Below, one piece after another: positions 39,801 to 51,800 of a stretch of DNA of 64,000 nt (position 1 is the stretch's first letter; every line of letters starts with the position of its first letter). Source of the stretch: Portulaca oleracea (taxonomy: Eukaryota; Streptophyta; Magnoliopsida; Caryophyllales; Portulacaceae); contig CM055881.1 of NCBI GenBank assembly GCA_029582165.1, positions 28,328,094 through 28,392,093 on the forward strand, written 5' to 3'. Position numbers and translations under genes: made by a program. The notes under the pieces are model-generated. The model was not told the DNA's origin and made no database searches. It saw only the letters and a list, made by a program, of their open reading frames with translations.

Positions 39801-42800
39801 AGACAAGCAGCACATTTGTTTAAGCCCAAAAACTTGAGTTCAGTGAATTATATCTATGACACCAAAGCTTGTCTTTCAAGATTTTTAGTAACTGCAAGAA
39901 AAATGGAATTAGCAATGAACTTTTCTTTCCACTTTGGTTTGAGTTTAGACATGAACCATGAGCTTTGACTCCAATAAATTCCGCTACTTTTGTTCATTCT
40001 AAACATATTCAACTAGACTTCACGATTCATTTGTTGCTTTGTCTAGCTTATTATCACAGAATGTGTGCTATGTCATGGTATCTATAAAAAGTTGACCCCA
40101 AAAAATAGAAAACACAGAATGGAGATGTAAAAACAACCAATGCATGAGAGTGAGGCAGAGAGAAAGGATACCTGGATATGATCCAGGACAATGAGCTGAA
40201 GCTCCTTTCCTGAATTGGAAATAGCCTTCGTTACACGCTTGAGTCCCTATTCAACATGAATAAACAATTAAATATCTTAAACTAAACCACAACATGAGAA
40301 CATATGAGGCTAATCATACCGATTCACCAAGAGAATTGACCAAAAACTGATGAACTGGTGGACTAGTTCGAGCACCTCCTAGAAGACTGAGAAACTCCTC
40401 TACGGGAGATGAATCCAATCCTAAATAAAGAAAAGAGATCAACTAATAAAATAAAATAGAAACAATATATATTATACACAGGTCGTCACCTTTATGAGCA
40501 TTACCATTATTAACAATTAGTGTCGATAGAGGGCGAAATTTGTCATGGAATGTCTGCATAGAATCACACCATTGCTTATGCATGATCATAAGTGATGCTC
40601 GGATAACCTCAGCTAAATCTTCAATGTTGGTTGCTTGTAGAGCAATTTGATGAATTTCTTTTTTCCTGCAGAAGTAAGCTCTTGAATGCACTTGGAATTC
40701 TTTATTAAATAAACTATACTATTAAAAATAATAAGTATTAGGATCCAAAAACTACTCCCTCCGTCCCTATTTATTTATCTACTTAACTAACTTGTCTTGT
40801 CCCTAATTATTTGTCATTCCCAATATTATATTATAACTTTTACTAGTTTTAGATCTATATTCTCCATCCCTCATTATTATTTTTTACCAATCAAGTAATT
40901 TTATAATTTTTCTCCCTAAATTTATTAGTTACCTTGGAATCTTCCCACGCTTCCAAAGTGACAAATAAATAGGACGGAGGGAGTATTTGCGCTCCTAGCT
41001 TGGTAGGGACCAATATTAACCGTGCTATAAATGGAGTATTATCAGCAAGCATTTTACACCATGCTTTTACCAATGAGCTCTTAGCTCGGTTGGTATCCGC
41101 TGCACTGTGGTATCCCACAAGTCCCAGGATCGATTCATGGAAGCAGCAACAGACGTGAATGCCTAGTTTCCCCCAACCCCATGGATTGGTGGACCCATTG
41201 AGCTCTCCCTAAGATAGGGGGCCTAGTGGGTGGCCCAACTTACCAATGTTAAAGAAAAATAAAAATAAAAATTTCACACCATGTTTTTGTTTTATTCATT
41301 TATATCTTAAAACTAATTGGTTCAATTGATTCCAGAAAGTAATGTAAATACAAAGCTCAAGTTTGTAAAATTAAACAAACATAAGCAAACAGTATCAGAA
41401 GCACAAAACTATGTTACACAGACACTTTTTTGTTGAAAGTCAACCATACAGGGGGGGGGGGGGGGGGATCAAACAAACATACAAACAGTCTTACATAACT
41501 AGCCTTTAGAATGCATATAGAAATGCATAGAGCTTCTCCTAATATTGGTCAAAAGTATGCTTGTTGGCTCCTCACACTACATCTCACATTTAGCTTCTTA
41601 TATTTGGAAGTACACTTATCACACTTGAATGAAAAAAATAAATGTACATCACCAAATCAACAGCATAGAAACAGACCTAGCAGCTTTAGATACCCATAAA
41701 TAAAGATTTTTACCCACAGCCTTAACCTCAAGCAACAGCAAAGTACCAAAATAGAAAAGCAGGAATTCCTTTTGCATTATAAAATAGCATTTCATTAGTT
41801 TTTGGAAACAAAGTAGCGCACTAAACCATAAGATGCCAAGCATATCCACCCACATCACTATCCAGCTCAATCTTGTGACAAGAAAGCAACTGAGGAAATG
41901 TGTCTGTGTGTGTAGACAAAGAAAGAGAGAGCACATCATAAATGAACTAAATCAAAACAGTTACCATCAGATTTGTCCCATCAAAGACCAATATATTTAT
42001 ATATATTATCAATTCCCTAAGTGCGAAAGAACAATCAAGTGTGCGATTGAGCACAGACATTCAATAAAGGAACCTTGCTAAGGATGAGTGGGCTAAAATA
42101 ATCTCATGGAGGAGATTTCTTCGCGTCAAAAATCAAGGGCTTTATATTTGAAAGAAGGAGATCGAAATACAAAGTTCTTCCATAGAGTAACCAATCTCCA
42201 TAGAAAATATAATCATCTATCTTCTGTGGTTATGGATGGGTTGCCCTATGAGGAGAATCATGACATGAAGCTGGTCATTAATGATTTCTATAAATTTCTT
42301 TTTTGTGAGTTGGAACCTTGGAGGCCTAAAGTTGATGCCCTTTATTTTTTCTTCTTAAGGGCTTCTGATAAGGAAAGAGTTGAGTTGCCTTTTAGTGAGG
42401 AAAAAGTTTCTAAAGCTCTTTTTAATGTTGTAAAAGCACCTGGTCCAAATGGCATGACGATGTCATTTCTTCAGAACAATTGGGATTCAGCGCGCGAAGA
42501 TGTGATGCAAATGTTCAGTGAGTTTTATTCTTCAGATAAATTAGTTTCTGGCCTGAATGCTACTTTCATTAGCCTTATTCCTAAGAAGGCTAACGTAGTC
42601 AACATCAAAGATTTCCACCCTATCAATTGGTTGGGAGCATTTGCAAGCTTTTATCTAAGGCTTTAGCTCTTAGATTGACGATTTTCATTGGTGGCCTCAT
42701 ATCGATTAACCAAAAAGCCTTCGTTGAGGGCGTCAAATCCTAGATGTTGTGATTGCTAACGAGCTTATAGATTTGTGGGTCAAAGTGAATAAGCGAAGAA

Positions 42801-45800
42801 TGCAGTGTAAATTAGATATTGAAAAGGCTTATGATCATGTCAATTGGGATTTCCTTTTGTATGTTACGTATATAATGGACTTTAGGGATAAATGGCTCAC
42901 ATGGATTCGTTAATGCATCTCAACCACTTCTTTTCCAATCTTTGTTAACGAATCCCCTAATGAGTTCTTTAACGCTTCTAGGACTCCGACAAGGAGACCC
43001 TTGCTAGTTATGGAGGTGCTTTCTAGGATGTTACAATCTGCTTTAACCGAAGGGTTGCCGTCTAGCTTCTTTCTGGACCGAGCAAATTTGTGAAACTTGT
43101 ACGTTTTTCGTTTCTTTTTGTGGATGGCACCATCATCCTTTGTGATAGTGATGCGGAACAGTTGCTCAATCCTTGATACATTCTTACTTGGTCGGAAGTT
43201 GTTTCTGGTTTGAGGATTAAGTCTAAAAGTTCTATTATGCCAGTGGGTCAAGTGAACAATATGAAATTTCTAGCGGGTATTTTGGGATGTGGAATTTGGT
43301 CTTTTTCAGCTACATACCTTGGTCGTCCACTCGGCGCAGGATTCAAGAAGTTAGATATCTGGGATCCAGTGATCAAAAGGTTCGAGAAGAAATTTGCGGG
43401 GTGGAAATCAAAATATCTTTCCAAAGGGAGGAGAATGACTCTTGTAAGGAGTGTTCTCTCAAGCATTCTAGCTTACTTTCTTTTTCCCAATCACTGCTTC
43501 TGTGGCAAGTAAGTTGGATGGAATTCAAAGAAATTTCCTTTGGGGGGCTTGAGGGAACGATTTCAAGTATTACTTAGTGAGAAGGAACATCGTGAAGCAA
43601 CGGGACTTGGAATTAGAGACGTCTTTGTAACGTGGCTCTTCTCGGGAAGTGGTTGTGGAGATTCATGAATAACAAAAGGTAATCTCTGGAGGATGGTAAT
43701 AACGATCAAATATGGTGCAATAGGCTCTGGGTGGGTACCCTCAATTCCCAATGGTTCATATGGTTGTAGTCTTTGGAAGTATATAGTTAAGGGTTGCGAG
43801 CCTTCCCATCCATATGTATCTTTTGTTATAGGCGATGGTTCTACTGTTTCCTCTTGGCATGATTGATGGTGCTTTCAGGCTCGTTTGAAAGATCTTTTCC
43901 TTGCTCTCTATGTTCTTGCAGTGGATAGGAATGCTTTTGTTGCACATTATCGGGAGAAATCTTTAAGGTCTCATGTTTGATCCCCTATTTTTGTTAGGGA
44001 AGGTTTTGCTAAGGAAGGTTATTTGGTTAGCTTTTTCAAGGCCCTTAATAAGGCTAAATTTGGGGATTGTTCACAAGACACGGTCACATGGGTTGTGAGT
44101 AAGACTAGGGATTTTTCTGTGAGGTCCTTTTATTCGAATCTTCGTAGCATGGATTCTTCCAAGTTGCATCTTATGGAGGGTGGAGCTTTTCCATCTAGCA
44201 TCATATGGAAATCTTTGCCCCTTTGAAGGCTGCGTTTTTTTGTTTGGGAAGCGACTCGCGATAGCATCTTGACTTGTGATAATTTAAAACAAAGGGGGAA
44301 GATTTTGGCTAATAGGTGTAGCATGTGCAAAAGGGATCTCAAATCTCCAAATCATCTTTTGCTTCATTGTGACTTCGCTAGGTCTCTCTGGGCTTTAGCC
44401 TTTGGTTGTCTCGGTGTTTCTTGGGTTGTATCCTTTTCTGTTACGAATCATCTCCTACCTTGGGAGAGTTTCTTTGGTAGGAAACCCAAGAAGAAGAATG
44501 CCTTGGTAATTCCACATGTGATTGTTTGGGTTATTTGGAAAGAAAGGAACCAAAGGATTTTTGAGGGAATTGAAATCCCTCTTCAAAGATTGAAAGACAT
44601 TTGTCAAGTCCATCTACTTTTGGGTGAATGAGGAGTTTTAGCTCCTCTACTTTAGATGTGGTAGATTTTGTGGATAGTTTGTTCTTTGGTTGTACATAAC
44701 TTTGTATGGTGCTACATTGAGCATTAGTTCTTTTAACCCTTTTATTGATATAGGTCTTTTTCCTATCAAAAAAAAAAAAAACCAATATATTTATATTTAA
44801 AAAATTACCTCTTCTGAAAAATTGAGGTGTCCAAAACTAAGCAATGCAAGCCCCGCATACCACAACCAGAGTGTTGAACAGAGTCGCCAGAAGATTCTCC
44901 AGAGCATATGATGACCAAGCGACAAAAATCTCTTGACAAAGCAACCTAATGCAGAGAACCATTCTCAATGTTGATCTAAGCAAAAGTAATAAAATATAAG
45001 ATACATTCCAGAAAAGCAGAGACGTTTATCATTAAATCATCCAAAAGGCATAAAAGGGCGTGCTTGTGTGGGGTTTTTTGGATGAAGTGCATGCACTTGA
45101 CCCTCTACGAGGCACCAAGGTTATGCCTCTAGCCTTCCTGCATTGTGCAGGCCTTTTCAAACTAAGGATATACCAATTTCCATGTCAGTTATGACTTATG
45201 ACAACACATGCAGTATTTATCCTATAGATTAGGACAGGGCACCAAAACACCCCCCCCCCCCCACACACACACACAAAATACTGAGAGAGATAAGGTAGGG
45301 CAGGTAGCACCACAGTATAAAGCCTACTAATCTCTACAAGTTGTCGTTCCAAATCTCCAGAAAGACAATCCACTTCTTAGTTATACAAAGCCCAATAGAC
45401 CTTCGAAGCTGCACATTAAAAAGTAGGACATTTTTAAGCAACTAAGCAAAAACAGACAAGTACAACCGCTTGCTAAGGGCAATCACAAAGAACCGTGAAA
45501 TGATGAAATCATGCAAAATTTCTCTGGATAAAGATCGATTTCCAAGCCGTATATAAGTGACAAACTCAACCACCTAGTACAAAGTATAGAATCATATTAT
45601 AAACACCAATTCCTCAATCTTTTAACCAAAGTCATTCATAACAACTCAACTGCATGGTGCTCTGTACAAAATTGCAGTATGTTACTCATTTCGCAATATT
45701 TGATCAATGTATAATTTGTGATTGCAAACTTCAATTGTATCATACACAGGATACAAACCTTAAAAATTGATGCCTGGAGCATATCATGTGCTACTTGATC

Positions 45801-48800
45801 ACCAACCAGAGGAAGAGACAAACTATGTAAATTCTGGAAGAATATCAATAAATAGGAAAAGAATCAGGATCAGTAATAAACATAAACCATTGAAATGACC
45901 AGAGACCGAAAGACTACATGTCTACATGATAAAACAATATTCAGTTGAGTAAAGAGTAACTAATACGTATCAAAGTTGTAAGACTCCTCAAATAATGGTA
46001 TTTTGTTTAAGAATCAAGAAGTCACAATCAGATGATAGACTCCAGAAGAAAACTAAGTGAAGGTCCAGTTTAGTCCTTACGCGGAGGAGCCTAACCACAC
46101 AAATTTAGGATATTCCAGCAAGAAACAACATACTAGATGGTCCAAAAGAGAATATGCAGCATCATGTCAAAATGGATGTCCTCTGTTTGATGACCCAGAT
46201 ACATGATTAATTAATTAATCAATATCAAATCATTCTGCTAAATGAATCAAGGCTAATTGAAATTTTGTAACATCATGGAATGTGGAGCTACTCACAATGT
46301 TCCCAATCGGAAATATACCAAATATACTAAAGCATATGCCTCCATCTTTATCTGCACTGCAAAGGATGTTAAATTGTTGGTAAGAAGTACTTAGCAAATC
46401 TTGAAATGAATCTTCATTGTTATCCATCAAGGCCGAATCCCCGGCTACCACTCCAGATATTCGTGGGACTCTTGGAGCAGGAGGAAAAAAGCGTGATGTG
46501 CGGTCTTCATAAGACACCACATATCCAGCATCCTGCAAAATAATTTGGCAGATGTATAGAGATACTAAAGGGTAAATGAATTTGATTGGATAAAAAACAT
46601 AAAGACAATAAAGACACCCATCCAACATGAAATAAAAACCTATGCTGCAAAGTAAACCTCCCAGGTGAGCATGGGAAGATTTTTGAAACAAGCACAAAGC
46701 AATAGATTGAAACAAGCACAAAGCAATAGATTTTTGAATAAGACAAGATTTTTGAAACAAGCACAAAGCAACAGATTGAATAAGACAAGACACAAACTTG
46801 GTTCAGATCTCCATCTCCAGCATCCTCCACCCAGTTAAGACAAATCACAGCTGCATTGTGAATCTTCAAGCTTCTTAGTGCCTTACCATTCTGCATCCAC
46901 AGAAAGAACTCAGATGTAATAAATGTCTTCATTTTTATTTTTTTTATTTTTTTGATAAGTTTGCAAATGTCTACATACTGCACAAGTCATGTAAAAGGTT
47001 AAATTATTGCAGAACAAATCAAGCACTCTGATAATAAGATAGTTGTCTCATTTCACAATGACGAGGATGCCCCACGGTGCAAGCATAACACAATTAACTT
47101 GATGCGAAGCAGGTCCATATTGAGCTCTAACTTAGTTTTAATACTGACCCAGCAGAATATAAAGGTTATATGAGATACAAACCAAATTTAATTAATAGGC
47201 TGTGAGGCTGTTGGAAATTTAGCAGGCACAAACACACCTGCTAAGACTGCCAACAAGCAGAACAGTCATGCACCTATAGTACTGTGCGCCATTTTTTAAT
47301 GCCTTCCCATATCTTTGAGGAAGTGACGAATACATGTCTGAAAGCTGAAACTAGACCTTGCAGAAATTGACCAGACACGATCCCACTTGAAAATTTTGCG
47401 TTTTGAATACGATTTCTAGACCCCAAACTGAAAATTATCCGAACCCAAAAATTAATGGGTCCAACCCGAAACCGCTCTGCCCATTTCTCAAATCAATAAA
47501 AACTAACAATTCTCTACGTTTATCATACTCTTTTACTATCACGACTTTTCACTTTTGTACTTTTTCACTCCTAATTATAGTTTTTGTCCACTGAAATATA
47601 TCATATTAGAGACATGCATAATCATTTGCCTTTATTCTTCTTTATAATAGTGACAGATAACTAACTAAAATTTTTTGAGCAATAAAAAGGGGGCAAAGAG
47701 TAGCGAGAATGATTGAAAAGTCAGACTTATGTCCAATATCTCTAAACAGTATTGGAGCGACTATAAGTAGATCTACTCATGAAAATGGAACTTCGAGGAG
47801 ATATGGAAGATGAGGCACTGGTGCAATAGTTAGAGGTCGTTAATGGAAACTATTCAAGTTCTAAAAAGCGGTGATCTATCTTGCATTCTTGTGGGCTCCC
47901 CAACAATACCCAATATATATAGGTCTTGCTAATTAATTTGAAATTAATGACAAGTAATATTTTCTTTTATTAGGATTGTGACATTAGGCCAGAATTTGAT
48001 GTCATTGTGATTTGAAATTATTTTATGAATTTCTTTAAAATATTAACCAAAAATATTTAAAGAAAACATATCATGTGTTTGGTCAAAATCAAATCAATAT
48101 AAATTAAGGAGATATAAGCACAGTGCAATTCTAATCTCACAATTTCTAATAAAACTTGAATGATATTTAGTATCCTATTTTATTTCTTTGAAGATTGTAA
48201 TCGAAGAATTTAACTTCTTAATATCATGCTAACTATTGCATGAGATATATTGTTATGATTGATTGGTTAATTGATTTTCCAGTAACGTAATCCAATATTC
48301 TCAACAAAATACCCCAAATAATGAAAATCGATATATGGCGTTTATTTTTGTAATTATTAACCATGATACAATTGTACAACAAATGCAATTCTAGTAGATA
48401 CTATTTCTCAAAATCAAGTGTAAATATTTTTAGTTTATTGTCATGAGAACGTAATGAAACATTTTGGTACATATATTAATTAAATTGAAGAGTTTTGAGA
48501 CAATTTATTTTCATAGAAAAAACAAAATTTAAAAAAATCCAGAGTTTCTTGCTTCCTTGATGCTTCGACAAATTAGTTTCTATTCAAATGCTCATTGGAT
48601 TTATGGATGCCTAAGAAGCATGCTATTGAAATCTTGAGTCTTGTTTGTCTAAGATTGTCAATTTTTAATGTTCAACTCTGGAATAGGGCTTGAGGCATCA
48701 ATGGTACCAATATGAAATAGGAAGTTGTATTTGGTAGGTAGTTTGAATACATAGACTTCGCCATATTTGCTCTAGAATGCAGTTAAATAAATGCCAGCCA

Positions 48801-51800
48801 TGCCCGAGAACCCGATCCAAAATCGAAACCGAAATACACACGGCCAGTATTTACCCGAACCCAAAATACACCCAACCGGTATTTACTCAAACCCGAAACA
48901 CACAAACCCGTATTTGACTAGCCTGCCCGAATTGACAGGTCTACCTGAAACTCTACAACAAAGCAATAATATTCTGGGATCCCACCCAGCTGCCCATTTC
49001 CAAAAGCACAAAGACCTCCAAGATAATTACCATAGTTATCATTGTTCATAGTTTCCAAATTACCTGGCCCACAAGTAGCTAAAACAATGATAACTATGGT
49101 AATTCACTAAAAATGGGATTGTTCGAAGAGGGTGTGTTGGACACAAACACATTCAGTAGAATCATTTTGAAGTCATAATTCTCCACCATTCGATTTACCT
49201 TCTGGGAACGAAGGGCACATTTCAAGTTATCCAAACTCGGAAAGAGTTCATCCCAAAACCTAGCACAAGATAACCCAACTTAATGTGTTCGGGGCCAATA
49301 CACCCTCATTAGCCATATGTTCAACTTGGATTATATTGTTCCTTATTTAAGGTCGCACATAATCAATCATTTTCAATTTAATCTAAGTCTTTGAACCCCA
49401 ATATTTCAAATCAAGTTCTAGGATGAGGTTGGTTGTTATTTCTGATCTTCCCTCCACCCCTACAGACACACCACCTAGGAAATAGACTTAGGCATCGGTT
49501 GTATTTGGACTTAAGTAAAGCCTCCATTTTTATTTGTGTCCCTAATTCCAGGTGAATTCTAAATCAAATACATGAAATATGTAACCCTTACTACTGCCAC
49601 TAAAATTTCTTCTTTTACACATAATCTGTAGGAACTTCTCCTTTAATAGTCACCCCCCCCCCCCAAAACAAAAAAAAACAAATATATAAATAAATAAATA
49701 TATATATATATATTTATTTATATATATATATATATAGGCACTTTAAAATACCAGATTGCTTTAGCAAGAAAAGGAAGACAGTTACCATCATTAAAAAGTG
49801 TTGCTGAAATGTTTAACAACGGAAGCGCTTTTACCAAAGTCATAAGGTTACATAATCCTACAACACCTTTTAACCAAGAATCCCCACACACGCTCTCTTC
49901 TCCCCAATTATTGGGACTTCAAGGGAAAGACATGACGTTTCAAAGACTTTGTAACCAACTTAAATGCCTACTTACACTGTAGTATCTTTAAGAAGCATAA
50001 TTGTAAAGAGGTTAACAAATTTAATTTTAAGAGGTTTGTCCCCATAACAGACCTTATGGGGAAAGGGGGGAAAAAACCCACAACCATGGGCCTGTTACCT
50101 CAAAAGACACTAAGGGTTTAAAATGTTGCAAATCTTGAAAGATAGAGTTCCAACGACCCAATCGAGGACTATAGGGACTCCTCTTAATTCATCGGCCAAG
50201 GTTATCCACCCCATATTTATCGATCTTCACATTACCTATGTTGCAAAAATACCACAACCACTTGGATTTAAGGGCTTCACTCATATGCCTAATAGGTATT
50301 ATGCCAAGAACTCCCTCTTGCTTAAAGCAACTAGCTTCTCTCCAACACTATCCAAAATAGTGAACAATGACATGAAATAAATAGGGAGACTCCATAGTGT
50401 ACTTCAACCTACCTCATTTAGACACAACCTTTGATTCTCGATAGGACCTAGTACTGCTCACAAAATTCAATTTTTGTTATACAAAGTTCGAATATCATAA
50501 AGCTTGATTCTCAATAGGACCAAACATTGCCCTAAAAACATTCCACAACTCCACTCCTAAGTTTTGCACCATGTAACCAACAAAAGAGTCTTCCAAACTC
50601 CTCCAAGCCAACCTTTTTCCAACCATCTTCTCCAAGCCTACTCTTACATCATGAATAGTATGAGATTTCACCCAATTAGCCCTCAATAACAGTAGTTTGT
50701 TTCAAAGCCCTTAGGCAGTCTACCAATTCTTCCTCCTAGAGACATTTAGGAAACCTGCCATCCAACTTAAAATCTATCCCCATAAGCATCTCCCATGGGA
50801 AACCTTTTCATTAGAGGCTACCCCAACTAGGAAAGAAGCTTTTGATGGAGCCTTAAACCTTATGATAATATCATATCATCTGTGGGGAAATCAAGATGGG
50901 TGTACCTTTCACAAATCTCTTCGAAAGCTCCTGACAATGAACTGTCTTTTTGGATCACATGGCCACATAAACTCACCATCACCTATAGCAATGACCTTAG
51001 TATCAACAAGCAAAGCCAGTAACTTTGTTTTCCAACTCCTGCCTTGCCAAAAAGTTAGCGGGTTTGAAGTAACAAAATGACTCGATGTAAGGTTTTTATC
51101 TCTCTTTTGATTAACCAAAACATTATAATGATTAGTGAGATATTTCTACGTTTGTTCGCTAAAGAACACCTAGTCAAATGTTTCCATTTCACATGATCCT
51201 AGGACACTTGTTTCTTTGGGCTTGCATAGTTTACTCCCAGTAAGGGTTCAGCTTTTTTTTAGTATTAGATTTATTCGAAAAGAACTAACGATGAAAGTCA
51301 TTGTGGCCTCTACAAGTTTGTTCCCATAGGTCAAAGCATTGAATGGTGAGGGCAAGAGGATACTTACAAGTATAAAGTATTGATGCAACTCTCTAGAATT
51401 TGGAAAGCAGTATCGCCTCCAAAGGTTGCAGCTTGTGATCAACTCAATTGATGAGACTTGCGAAGGTCACTTCTTCACTTGACCACAACGATGCAAACCG
51501 GATGCCTCCTAAAAACTTTGCTTATAAATTGGTTTTGCATTTCTAATAGAGAACGAAAAACAACTAGTGATAACAGATACGAATTCCACATCCCTGTGTT
51601 GGATTTAAAAGAAGAATTCAGCATCTCATGCTAGATTCAAGAAAAGATTAGCATCCCCATGCATAATCAATAAGAATTCATATATCCAATATTTTAATAT
51701 CAATGTAGAATATCTCATAAAGGCTAGCAAAGCACTTATTTATAGGTAAACAACTTTCCTAATACTAAACCTAATAGAAATAGGAAGCTAATATGATATT

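Noticed and set aside
41082..41136. A and B boxes suggesting a tRNA gene
   Set aside because: No tRNA cloverleaf or acceptor stem is formed; the A-rich tail and flanking duplication show a SINE.
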